DNA of 64,000 nucleotides, taken from contig JACRLG010000023.1 of NCBI GenBank assembly GCA_016235345.1, positions 62,001-126,000 on the forward strand, in the 5' to 3' direction. Below, in pieces: positions 35,551-43,678 of this stretch (the stretch's first letter is position 1; each line of letters begins with the position of its first letter). This DNA comes from Deltaproteobacteria bacterium (lineage in GTDB: Bacteria > Desulfobacterota > Desulfobacteria > Desulfobacterales > Desulfatibacillaceae). A model generated the notes under the pieces. It searched no databases and was not told where the DNA came from. It saw nothing but the letters and a program-made list of their open reading frames with translations. Position numbers and translations under genes: made by a program.

Positions 35551-36282
35551 GTGAAGGGCGAGGAAAGGACCTACAGGCGGCTTTCGGCCAGGCCCGGATT
35601 GACCGGCTTCCGGGTTGTGGTGAAGGAGACCGACCTTCACGTCCAGGCGGCGCTCGACCTCGCCGACGATACGCGGGAGCTTGTCCTTCTCCATAGGGGG
35701 CACCTGGAAGCCTACATCGCCCAAAACCCGGATTTTCTCACCACCCTCGATCCCTGGCCGCTTACGGGTCCGGCTGCGTGCGTGGTGAGGCTCATGGCAG
35801 AGGCGGGCCGGGCCGCAGGTGTGGGGCCCATGGCGGCTGTGGCCGGGGCAATGGCCCAGCTTGTGGGCGAGGGCCTTTTGGGGCGCTCCCGCGAGGTGAT
35901 TGTGGAAAACGGCGGGGACATCTGGGCGAAGGTCGAGGGGCCTTTCACGGTGGCCGTTCACGCCGGAAAATCGCCCCTTTCGGGAAAGGTGGGGCTCAAG
36001 GTGGACGGCCAGAGAGAGGCGGTTTCGATCTGCACATCCTCGGCCACGGTGGGCCATTCGCTGTCCTTGGGAAAGGCCGACGCCGCAGTGGTGGTGGCCC
36101 GCTCGGCGGCTCTGGCCGACGCCTGCGCCACCGCCCTGGGAAACAGGGTGAAAGACGCAGGAACCCTTGCCCCGGCACTTGAATTTGTGAGCGGCATACC
36201 GTATGTTCTGGGAGCCGTGGCCATCATCGGAGACAAAATGGCCGCGTGGGGCGGGATCGAACTTACGCCCTTAGGGCGTTAA
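35551..36282 (+). CDS. UPF0280 family protein (ApbE-like fold)
   Basis: 243 aa, GTG start with GGAGG 6 nt upstream, 1 nt after the glnE stop. Conserved features: TGPAACVVRLMAEAGRAAGVGPMAAVAGAMAQ, VIVENGGDIW, SICTSSATVGHSLSLGKADAAVV. UPF0280 proteins are distantly related to the flavin transferase ApbE and frequent in Desulfobacterota and methanogens; function is unproven. The reading frame is clean and codon use matches glnE. Confidence 0.85.
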   Translation: MKGEERTYRRLSARPGLTGFRVVVKETDLHVQAALDLADDTRELVLLHRGHLEAYIAQNPDFLTTLDPWPLTGPAACVVRLMAEAGRAAGVGPMAAVAGAMAQLVGEGLLGRSREVIVENGGDIWAKVEGPFTVAVHAGKSPLSGKVGLKVDGQREAVSICTSSATVGHSLSLGKADAAVVVARSAALADACATALGNRVKDAGTLAPALEFVSGIPYVLGAVAIIGDKMAAWGGIELTPLGR

Positions 36283-36283
36283 G

Positions 36284-36295
36284 CTGTTATAACAG
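36284..36295. promoter_or_regulatory. Perfect 12-bp palindrome upstream of the CBS gene
   Basis: CTGTTATAACAG, 64 nt before the CBS-domain gene start and just after the UPF0280 stop. Could be an operator; evidence is symmetry only. Confidence 0.25.
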
Positions 36296-36359
36296 ACTCC
36301 GGCGGGGATGAAGACAGAGACCCCCTATATATTCACCTTCTCAAAAAGGACCGCCATTC

Positions 36360-36812
36360 ATGACCATCGAAAACATCATGCTGAAAAGCGTGGGAACCGT
36401 TCTGCCCGACACGCCCTTTTCGGATCTTCTGTCTACGCATCTCAAAAGCGAAAGCCGCCAGCTTTACGTGGTGGACGAAAAGGGCCGCCTTCTGGGGGTC
36501 TTGAGCAATTATGACCTGCTGAAACTCATAGCCCCGGATTACCTCGATTCCAACCTTGCCCGCTCCCTTCACGAGGATGGCCGGTTCTTCGGCGATTTTA
36601 TCGAAAAGATGAAAAATAAGACCGCCAAAGACCTGATGGTGAAGGAATTCGTGGCGGTGAAGCCGGGCGAAACCGTTCTGGAGGCGAGCATTCTGATAAG
36701 GGAAAAGCGCTTCTTCGCCCTACCTGTTGTGGATGAAAACAACATCCTTCTGGGCGAGGTTGCCCGGAGCCAGATACTGGCGCACGTGGCCAGGGCCTGC
36801 GGAATCTCCTGA
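36360..36812 (+). CDS. CBS-domain protein
   Basis: 150 aa, two CBS modules (IMLKSVGTVLPDTPFSDLLSTHLKSESRQLYVVDEKGRLLGVLSNYDLL and LMVKEFVAVKPGETVLEASILIREKRFFALPVVDENNILLGEVARSQIL). Tandem CBS pairs bind adenosine nucleotides and regulate partner proteins. Stand-alone form with no attached catalytic domain. AAAAGGA precedes the ATG. Confidence 0.88.
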   Translation: MTIENIMLKSVGTVLPDTPFSDLLSTHLKSESRQLYVVDEKGRLLGVLSNYDLLKLIAPDYLDSNLARSLHEDGRFFGDFIEKMKNKTAKDLMVKEFVAVKPGETVLEASILIREKRFFALPVVDENNILLGEVARSQILAHVARACGIS

Positions 36813-36855
36813 ACGGAGGACCGGTTCAGCCCGAACATCATCAAAATGGAGATCG

Positions 36856-36888
36856 GGGGGCGGGCCCATTCGGTGGCGGGCCGCCCCC
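36856..36888 (+). terminator. GC-rich hairpin after the CBS gene
   Basis: GGGGGCGGGCCC (36856-36867) against GGGCCGCCCCC (36878-36888), one unpaired base, followed by TTCCTCCC rather than a T-run. Weak terminator at best. Confidence 0.35.
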
Positions 36889-37055
36889 TTCCTCCCATCC
36901 TGCCAGAAAAATTCCGTTTCGCCTCAAGCAGTGTTTGAATAGCCAAATTTTTTGAGGTAAATCTATTCCCTTACAAGCTATAGGCTTTTCCTGGCCGTTT
37001 TCCGGCATTTCCCTGAAGACCAGACGTGCTCGCCTTCTTCGGAGGCTTTCGCAGA

Positions 37056-40000
37056 ATGAACCGGAACCTTGTTTTCGATCCCGATTACTCGGTTATCGAT
37101 ATTTTATGGTCCCAGCCGAAAGCCGTGCTGGTGCGCGCCCGTTCGGCCAAAAGGCTGTGCGCGGTAATCCTCAAGATCGCCCGCGACGGGGGCGACCCCG
37201 CCGCAAAGGGCGCATGGGAGCGGGAATACGAGCTTCTGAAGTTTCTTGCGCAGGATGGGGCCGACGCCCCCCTTGGCCTTGAGTCATGGAACGGCCTGCC
37301 TGTCCTGGTGCTGCCAGACACGGGGGCCCTGCCCCTTTCCCGCCATGACCCGAAAGCCTTTGCCGAGCCTGTGCGGTTCCTTCCGGCGGCTTTGGAAATC
37401 TGCGCCGCGCTGGAAAAACTGCACGTCAGCGGGCTCATCCATCAGTTCCTCACCCCGGACAACATTCTCGTAAACGGCGCCAACTTAAAGGCCGGGCTCA
37501 TGGGCCTTGGCCACGCCTCCCCGTTTTTCCGCAAGGCTCGCGGGGCCTTTGACCGGCGCATACGGGAGGGCGGCCTTCAATACGTGGCCCCGGAACAGAC
37601 CGGCATGATAAACCGGCTGATGGACAGCCGCACGGACGTCTACGCCCTGGGGTGCATTTTTTTCGCCATGCTTGCGGGGCGGGCTGCATGCGAAAGCGAA
37701 AACGCCTCCGACATAATGGCCTTTCATCTGGCGGGCCGGGCGTCCCTGGAAAGCGCCAATCCTGAAGTATCGCCGGCCATAGCCGCAGTGGTGGAAAAAT
37801 GCCTGCAAAAGGAGCCCGATGAAAGGTACCAGACAGTAAGCGGGCTTTCGGCGGACCTGCAAACCTGCCTTCTGAGAGCCCGAAAAGGCGGGAAAATCGC
37901 CTCGTTCACTCCGGGCCGCCATGACGTAAGCCCGAATCTGCGGCCTCCGGGAAAACTGGTTGGAAGAAATGACCAGATAAGGGGCCTTTTCAAGGCGGTT
38001 CTGCGGGTTGCCGAAGGAGGATACGGGTCGGTTTTCGTATCGGGCCTTCCGGGGGTCGGGAAGACCGCCCTTGTCTCGGAAATTTTTCCCCTTGTTGTAG
38101 AAAAGAAGATGACGCTTCTGTCCGGCAGGTTCGAGCCGGTGGTGGAAAACCGTCCCTATGCGGCCATCTGCCAGGCTGTTTCCGCCTGGGCCATGTCCCT
38201 CAAATGGGAGGACGAAGAAAGGAAAAGGGACTGGACGGAGAGACTCGGCAGGGCCTTGGGAGAGCTTGGAAGGGTCATCATCGATCTTGCCCCCGAATCG
38301 GCCTTTCTCTTCGACACGGCTGAACCCCTGCCGGATTTTCCCCCAAGGGAAGCCCAGGGCAGGTTCTTTCTTGCGCTTTCCAGGTTTTTTTCAGCCTTTG
38401 CCGAGGAAGAGGGCCTGGTGCTTTTTCTGGATGACCTGCAATGGGCCGACCAGTCCACGCTTTCATTCATCGCCCAGGCTGCGGCTGGCTCGATTTCCGG
38501 GCGCTTTCTTCTGATCGGCGCCTTCCGGGAGAACGAGCTTGCGCAGAAGAGCCCCTTGCGCGACACCCTGGCCGCCATTTCCGGGCAGGGGGAGGCAGGC
38601 ATGGTTCTCAACATCGCCCCCCTTCGGATCGAAGAGACCAGGGCCCTTGTGGAGGAGCTTTGCGGAGGGGTCCCCCCTTCTGGGGATGAGCTTGTAAACC
38701 GGGTATTTTCCGGCACTTCTGGAAATCCTTTTTACGTAAGGGAGATTCTTCACGCCTTTGTGGAGGACGGCTGCCTCTTTTTCGACCGCAGGCGGAAAAG
38801 GTTTTCCTTCAACGCCGAAAAGGCGGGGGAGCGGGTGGCGGCCCGCGATCAGCGGGCGATTTTGCGCGACCAGATTTTTTCCCTGTCGGAGCGCTGCCGC
38901 GAGATGCTCTGCGTTGCGGCTGCGGTGGGGAACGTTTTCAGCCCAGGAACCGTGGCCAGGATTTTGGGCGAACCCCCCGGCCAGGTGTCGTTTTATCTTG
39001 CCGAAGCGGCGGCAAGGGAGCTTATCCGGCCCGTTTCCGGCAGGACAGGGGGCCACTGGCTCAACTTCTCCCACGACCACGTGAGGGAGGAGGCCTACTC
39101 CCTGTTGCCGGAGGACCGTGCAGCCGTACTGCACCTCGCTCTTTCCCGCCAGGAGCATCCGGGTGCGGACCCGGCGGAGGCGGCCTTTTTCGCCGCCGAC
39201 CACGTAAACCTCGCCAGGAACCTGATCAGTGGCGAAAAGGACCGCATGGACGCCGCCCTGAAAGATTTGGCCGCAGGCCGCCTTGCCCGCGAAGCAGCCG
39301 CCTTTGGCCCGGCCTGGCGCTACCTTTCGGCAGCGGTTTCCTTTCTGCCCGAAAACGCCTGGAAAAGGCGTTACAGGGTCACCCTTGAAATTTACACCGC
39401 AGCCGCAGAGGCCGCCTATCTCGCAGCGGACAAGGACGTGGCGTCCAGGCTTTCCGGTGTCATAATGAAACAGGCCCGCAGCAAAATGGACAGGGCCGAG
39501 GCCCTGCGGGTGGCCTTTATTGCCCTGCTGGCGAAAAATCGACTGTCCGAGGCGCTTTCCAACGGGCTTTCCGCGCTTCGCCTGCTGGGGGTGCATGCGC
39601 CAACAAATCCGGGCAGAATTCATATCCTGTACTACTTTCTAATGGCCCGGCTGAATCTTCCAAGGCGAAAATGGAACAGCCTCCTTGAAAGACCGGACAA
39701 CTTCACTGCCAGGCGGAACCTCGTCATGTCCGTTTACATGGACATCGCCCTGGCCGCCTTCGGCGCGAGGCCTAATCTCACCGTGGTGGCGATTTTGCAC
39801 ATGGTGTCCATGATTTCGAGGGGCGCGGCCAGCCCCCAGACGGCATCCGTCATGGCCTCCTACGGATTTCTGCTTTTTCAGGACGGCAGGGTGGACGAGG
39901 CCTACGAGGCGGGGCTTCTTGCCGAAAAGCTCCAGCAAAGATGGCCCGGTCATCATTCCGAGGCCACCACCCTGTGCCTGGTGGATTCCATGGTGAGGCC

Positions 40001-41438
40001 GTGGACGGAGCACATGAGGAAAAGCGTTTCGGGTCTTGACAAGGCATATGAATCCGGAATCCGGGCTGGCAACTTCGAGTGGGGCACAATGGCCGCCTGG
40101 GTTAAGTGCTACATCCTTTTTTACGCGGGCGAGGAACTTTCTTCGGTCGACTGCGAGATGCGCAGGCTTTTGGATGAATTCAAGGCAATGGGCCAGGAAA
40201 AGGGAGTTCTTTACCTTGAGATGGACCATTATCCGATACTGGCCCTTTCCGGTGTCTCGGAAAAGGAGCTTTACGAGAGGCGGGAGATGTTCAGGGACTC
40301 CGGGGAGGAGAGGCGGCTGCTTGGGGAAAACGACGAGATAGCCCTTTCCATCCTTTACACCAACAGGATGCTGGTGGATTATTTTTTTGGGCGTTACGAA
40401 AGCGCCGCTGCCAGCGGAAGGAATTTCGACCGTTGGATAAACGGGGCCGCCGGATGCCAGGCCCTGCCCATAAGCGCAACCTTCGACTGCCTTTCCATGC
40501 TGGCCCTGCCGGACCCGTTCGTTGACAAAAAGCGCCTGGAAAAAAAGATAGCCCGCCTGGCGGGCTGGGCGAAACACTGCCCCGCAAACAACCTCCACAA
40601 GCTAAACCTTGTGAACGCCGAAATGGCGAGGGTTTCCGGCAGGCCGGATGAGGCCGCCCGGCTTTACGCGGCGGCCATCGAGGGAGCGAAGGAGTTCGGC
40701 TTCCTGAACTTCGAGGCCCTGGGCCTTGAACTTTTCGCCAAGTTCCGCCTCTCGAACGATGAAATCCCGGAAGGCATGGAACTCATGGGAAAGGCCAGAA
40801 GCGCCTATGCCGCCTGGGGGGCAACGGCCAAGGTGAAAAGCCTGGATGAGAAATTCGGCATGGTCTTTCTGCGTCCCTGCGGAAAACTGGCCGAAGCCCC
40901 GGTCCGTCAGGAGCGCCCGGCCCTGGCATCCCTTGCGGATACGGCGGGCGTGCTGGCCGACATGGAGGCTAAGCTTTTGGCATCGGCCCCGGAGGACCGG
41001 GCGGGGCTTTTCCTGAAACTTTTATGCAAGCTTGCCGGGGCCTCCGCCGGGTTCATTTTCGTAAAGGGGCAGAGAGTGCTGGCCGTGAGGGCCGTATGGG
41101 GAGAAGGCGCAGGCGACTGCGAGGACGCCGCAGCCTCCATCACCGGAGACGAACTGGCCCGCTTCTTCGCCCGCAAGGCCGTAAGCCTTTCCGACTGGGT
41201 GCTTGCGCCCGATCTTTCAAAAGCGGATCTGCCCCAAAAATACCGCAGGGCGGGCTCTTCCGCAGCCCGTTCGATCCTGTGCGGCCCGGTTGAAATGGAG
41301 TGGAAAAAGGGGGCTATCTACCTTGAAAACCGGTTCCTGAAAGACGCCTTTGATCCGGCGCGGGTGAACCTCGTGAAAAAGGCGGCCCGGATGTTTTCGG
41401 GCCTGGAAGAGCCCTTGGGCAGATTCAACCGCAGGTAG
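37056..41438 (+). CDS. PknK-like giant signalling protein: pseudokinase, AAA ATPase, helical region, GAF
   Basis: 1460 aa from the ATG at 37056 (GGAGG at 37041, 10-nt spacing; a GTG at 37026 lacks one). Residues about 10-285: Ser/Thr-kinase-like domain with LKI lysine and QYVAPEQTGMINRLMDSRTDVYALGCIF, but the catalytic loop reads HQFLTPDN (Asp replaced by F131) and DFG reads GLG (Asp replaced by G150). It is therefore probably a pseudokinase. Residues about 308-600: AAA domain with Walker A GLPGVGKT (330-337) and Walker B LVLFLDDLQWADQ. A long helical, TPR-like middle follows, then a GAF-like C-terminus ending in AIYLENRFLKDAFDPARVNLV. Many homologs carry a histidine kinase after the GAF; this one stops. 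It converges with a PP2C-like gene 5 nt away. Confidence 0.85.
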   Translation: MNRNLVFDPDYSVIDILWSQPKAVLVRARSAKRLCAVILKIARDGGDPAAKGAWEREYELLKFLAQDGADAPLGLESWNGLPVLVLPDTGALPLSRHDPKAFAEPVRFLPAALEICAALEKLHVSGLIHQFLTPDNILVNGANLKAGLMGLGHASPFFRKARGAFDRRIREGGLQYVAPEQTGMINRLMDSRTDVYALGCIFFAMLAGRAACESENASDIMAFHLAGRASLESANPEVSPAIAAVVEKCLQKEPDERYQTVSGLSADLQTCLLRARKGGKIASFTPGRHDVSPNLRPPGKLVGRNDQIRGLFKAVLRVAEGGYGSVFVSGLPGVGKTALVSEIFPLVVEKKMTLLSGRFEPVVENRPYAAICQAVSAWAMSLKWEDEERKRDWTERLGRALGELGRVIIDLAPESAFLFDTAEPLPDFPPREAQGRFFLALSRFFSAFAEEEGLVLFLDDLQWADQSTLSFIAQAAAGSISGRFLLIGAFRENELAQKSPLRDTLAAISGQGEAGMVLNIAPLRIEETRALVEELCGGVPPSGDELVNRVFSGTSGNPFYVREILHAFVEDGCLFFDRRRKRFSFNAEKAGERVAARDQRAILRDQIFSLSERCREMLCVAAAVGNVFSPGTVARILGEPPGQVSFYLAEAAARELIRPVSGRTGGHWLNFSHDHVREEAYSLLPEDRAAVLHLALSRQEHPGADPAEAAFFAADHVNLARNLISGEKDRMDAALKDLAAGRLAREAAAFGPAWRYLSAAVSFLPENAWKRRYRVTLEIYTAAAEAAYLAADKDVASRLSGVIMKQARSKMDRAEALRVAFIALLAKNRLSEALSNGLSALRLLGVHAPTNPGRIHILYYFLMARLNLPRRKWNSLLERPDNFTARRNLVMSVYMDIALAAFGARPNLTVVAILHMVSMISRGAASPQTASVMASYGFLLFQDGRVDEAYEAGLLAEKLQQRWPGHHSEATTLCLVDSMVRPWTEHMRKSVSGLDKAYESGIRAGNFEWGTMAAWVKCYILFYAGEELSSVDCEMRRLLDEFKAMGQEKGVLYLEMDHYPILALSGVSEKELYERREMFRDSGEERRLLGENDEIALSILYTNRMLVDYFFGRYESAAASGRNFDRWINGAAGCQALPISATFDCLSMLALPDPFVDKKRLEKKIARLAGWAKHCPANNLHKLNLVNAEMARVSGRPDEAARLYAAAIEGAKEFGFLNFEALGLELFAKFRLSNDEIPEGMELMGKARSAYAAWGATAKVKSLDEKFGMVFLRPCGKLAEAPVRQERPALASLADTAGVLADMEAKLLASAPEDRAGLFLKLLCKLAGASAGFIFVKGQRVLAVRAVWGEGAGDCEDAAASITGDELARFFARKAVSLSDWVLAPDLSKADLPQKYRRAGSSAARSILCGPVEMEWKKGAIYLENRFLKDAFDPARVNLVKKAARMFSGLEEPLGRFNRR

Positions 41439-41443
41439 TGCCG

Positions 41444-42322
41444 CTATTCCGAAGGCCAGGGGAGCCACCTGTCGGCAAGAGCGGGGGCGGATTCCCGGAA
41501 CTTGCGCTCCTCGTTGCGGCCAGTGCCGCCGAGCCATAAGGGGGGCAGGTCAAAGCGGGTAAGGGCGTGGGGGTTGAGCACCAGAAGCGCCACGTCGTCG
41601 TGGCAGAGAGTTTCCGCGTTCCGGGCAAGATAGCGCGAAAGCCGGTCAGCCGCTTCATCGGGCGGATAAAGGGCCGCGTACTGGCCGCACATGGACATCG
41701 GCGAAAGTTTGAGGGCGCGGGCAAGGTCAATGAGCCCGTCCGTGGCGAGAATTATCCGCTCCCGGCCCGTTGAAAGGGGAACCCTCGCCACCGTCCCCAC
41801 GCAGAGGCTTCTTCCCGCAAAGCACATGTCGGGCGGAGTTTTATACAGGATTTCGCCTGAGATTCCGTCCGCGATGGCGCAGAAGCTGTCCCCTCCGTTG
41901 GCTATCAGGGCCGAGAGTATCCCCCCCCGGTTTTCCAGGCACACCCCGCAGAAGGTGGCGGTGCGGCTGTAGGGCTGCTCCGCGTAACAGGAATTGAGTA
42001 GCGCCAGCAATTCTTCCGATTCTGCTGGCACAGGGCCGTCCCCAAGGGCCGCCATTATCCGGCCAAGGAATTCGCGGGAGGCGCGGGGGTGGCGCTCGCT
42101 TGCGTCCGCCACGGCGAAGAAGGCCCGCCCGAAATCGAGAAGAAGGCAGTCGCCGTTTCCGTGCCCGCTCTCGGCCTTGCCGCTGGCGGCAGTAACGGAG
42201 GCTGAAAGCGCGCCCTCGATTTTTACGGCCCGCCGCGCCGGATTATGAAGAACTGTTTCCAAAATATCGCGGGGGAAAAAGGGGCGAAAAGCCCTTTTTC
42301 CCCCCGCATGGTTCCTTCCCAT
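41444..42322 (-). CDS. PP2C/SpoIIE-like protein phosphatase
   Basis: 292 aa. PPM-type motifs: GDCLLLDFGRAFFAVADASERHP (aspartate cluster), ALIANGGDSFCAI, RIILATDGLIDLA and CHDDVALLVL. Metal-binding aspartates appear conserved although the first motif is atypical (normally VADGMGGH). It would dephosphorylate Ser/Thr proteins. Facing the pseudokinase gene tail-to-tail, it may form a functional pair with it or act on another kinase. higA ends 27 nt upstream. Confidence 0.75.
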   Translation of the reverse strand: MGRNHAGGKRAFRPFFPRDILETVLHNPARRAVKIEGALSASVTAASGKAESGHGNGDCLLLDFGRAFFAVADASERHPRASREFLGRIMAALGDGPVPAESEELLALLNSCYAEQPYSRTATFCGVCLENRGGILSALIANGGDSFCAIADGISGEILYKTPPDMCFAGRSLCVGTVARVPLSTGRERIILATDGLIDLARALKLSPMSMCGQYAALYPPDEAADRLSRYLARNAETLCHDDVALLVLNPHALTRFDLPPLWLGGTGRNEERKFRESAPALADRWLPWPSE

Positions 42323-42349
42323 TGATGAAGCCGCGTTAAACCGGGTGAG

Positions 42350-42670
42350 CTATTCCGTTGGAATCTGCTCATTCGTCCGTGGCCTGATTTCCTCCTGGAT
42401 GGCCTTCAAGGATTTGTCCTTGGCCACGTCCAGATCGTAATCCATCTGGAGCCCAAGCCAGAACTCAGGGGAAACTCCGAAGAAGCGAGCCAGCCTGAGG
42501 GCCGTGTCGGCGGATATACCACGCTTGCCGTGGACAATCTCATTCACCCTCGCAGGTGGTATCTTAAGTTCGATTCCAAGCCGGGTCTGGCTCAGGCCCA
42601 GGGGCTCCATGAAATCCTCAAGGAGAATTTCGCCGGGATGGACCGGATCTAAAATGATGGTTTCAGACAT
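42350..42670 (-). CDS. higA: HigA-family antitoxin
   Basis: 106 aa. XRE-type HTH with the HigA signature start (ILDPVHPGEILLEDFMEPLGLSQTRLGIELKIPPARVNEIVHGKRGISADTALRLARFFGVSPEFWLGLQ). Neutralises HigB and represses the operon. The start at 42670 has AGGCAGGAAG upstream; a Met 6 codons earlier lacks it. The 87-nt gap to higB is longer than usual and holds a small inverted repeat. Confidence 0.92.
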   Translation of the reverse strand: MSETIILDPVHPGEILLEDFMEPLGLSQTRLGIELKIPPARVNEIVHGKRGISADTALRLARFFGVSPEFWLGLQMDYDLDVAKDKSLKAIQEEIRPRTNEQIPTE

Positions 42671-42690
42671 GGCTTCCTGCCTTTTCATAA

Positions 42691-42704
42691 ATAGTATGTG
42701 CTAT
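42691..42704. promoter_or_regulatory. Inverted repeat between higB and higA
   Basis: ATAG-TATGTG-CTAT in an AT-rich 87-nt spacer. Possible HigA operator or -10 region for separate higA transcription. Confidence 0.3.
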
Positions 42705-42757
42705 AGTTACAGGTGGCGTTGTGTTTTCTGTTAGTTCGATTTGTCGGTGCAGGCTTT

Positions 42758-43039
42758 TTAGTGGTAATCTTCAATTTTTACTTCAAAAGCCTCCCCGTTT
42801 TCCCATCGGAAGGTCGCCCTAAACCGGTTGTTGACTCTGATGGAATGCCTTCCGCTCATGTCTCCATGGAGTTTTTCCAGGCGGTTTCCCGGAATTACAG
42901 CCAAATCATTGAGGCTTTGAGCCCTGTTGAGCATCCGCAATGTCTTGAAGGCCGATTTCGCCACTGATTGCCATTTGGCGGGACACTCCCTGTCTTTGAA
43001 AAGGGCTTCGGTTTCCTTTGTTGCAAAGGTTTTAATCAT
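42758..43039 (-). CDS. higB: HigB-family toxin (RelE-like mRNA interferase)
   Basis: 93 aa. Pattern MIKTFATKETEALFKDRECPAKWQSVAKSAFKTLRMLNRAQSLNDLAVIPGNRLEKLHGDMSGRHSIRVNNRFRATFRWENGEAFEVKIEDYH matches HigB (basic RIRVN/FRATFRW strands, EDYH end). Cleaves mRNA at the ribosome when unopposed. Toxin-first order is the normal hig arrangement. ATG at 43039 has AAAGGAAC. The locus is AT-richer than its surroundings, consistent with acquisition. Confidence 0.92.
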   Translation of the reverse strand: MIKTFATKETEALFKDRECPAKWQSVAKSAFKTLRMLNRAQSLNDLAVIPGNRLEKLHGDMSGRHSIRVNNRFRATFRWENGEAFEVKIEDYH

Positions 43040-43149
43040 GGCGGTTCCTTTGTAAAGTTGGCAGATAGGAACCTCCGCCGACGCAAACAAAATAATACGC
43101 TTTCCATGTTACGTCAAGCAGAATTTTTATGTCTCAGGAATAAAGGAAA

Positions 43150-43174
43150 CCCGTAAGGCTTATCACCTTGCGGG
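43150..43174 (-). terminator. Terminator of the DUF35/thiolase operon
   Basis: On the minus strand CCCGCAAGG, short loop, CCTTACGGG, then TTTCCTTT. Sits 31 nt after the last DUF35 stop and before higB. Confidence 0.65.
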
Positions 43175-43204
43175 CTTACCTCCACAATTCCGCTTCTGAA
43201 AAGC

Positions 43205-43666
43205 TCAGTCAATGATCCTGAAATAAAGGATGTCCCTGATTGTGCCCTTCATGACGTCCGCGAAGACCGGCTCCACCCGTGCGCCGATTTTTAAGGGGCG
43301 GTCGTCGGATAGTTCAACGAAGTGCTGGAAGAGGGTGTCCGCACCGTCGAAGCGGATGAACCCGTAGCCGTAGGGCACCGGTTTCTGCTTGCCCGTTTCG
43401 GGGTCGATGAAGGTGTAGCGTACAATGGTGTAGGTGCCGATGGTGCCTTGCGGGCCGACTTCCACGAACTCCGTGTTCTCGCAGAAGCAGCCGCCGCAGA
43501 CCTTCCTTGGAGGCACGTAAACCTTGCCGCATTTGTGGCATTTCGAGCCCACGATCCGGCGGTTGTCTTTCAACTCCTGGAAGAACTTGCTTCCGTAAAG
43601 CCCCACCGCGTAGTTGAAGGGCTGGGCCTGGTCCGAAGTAATTATGAGATGGTCGCCGCGCGCCAT
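43205..43666 (-). CDS. DUF35 Zn-ribbon/OB-fold protein (acyl-CoA partner), second copy
   Basis: 153 aa. Rubredoxin-like zinc ribbon GSKCHKCGKVYVPPRKVCGGCFC (two CxxC pairs), then an OB-fold acyl-CoA-binding half (GTIGTYTIVRYTFIDPETGKQKPVPYGYGFIRFDGADTLFQHF). DUF35 proteins are obligate partners of thiolases (BbsA, archaeal acetoacetyl-CoA thiolase complex) or Ltp2-type aldolases. It lies 12 nt after the Cys-less thiolase-like gene, its likely partner. AAGGAGAAAACATA precedes the ATG. Confidence 0.88.
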   Translation of the reverse strand: MARGDHLIITSDQAQPFNYAVGLYGSKFFQELKDNRRIVGSKCHKCGKVYVPPRKVCGGCFCENTEFVEVGPQGTIGTYTIVRYTFIDPETGKQKPVPYGYGFIRFDGADTLFQHFVELSDDRPLKIGARVEPVFADVMKGTIRDILYFRIID

Positions 43667-43678
43667 TATGTTTTCTCC

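Noticed and set aside
38463-39623. 386-aa minus-strand reading frame
   Set aside because: Antisense within the PknK-like gene, no domain signal, and the plus frame has clear AAA motifs.
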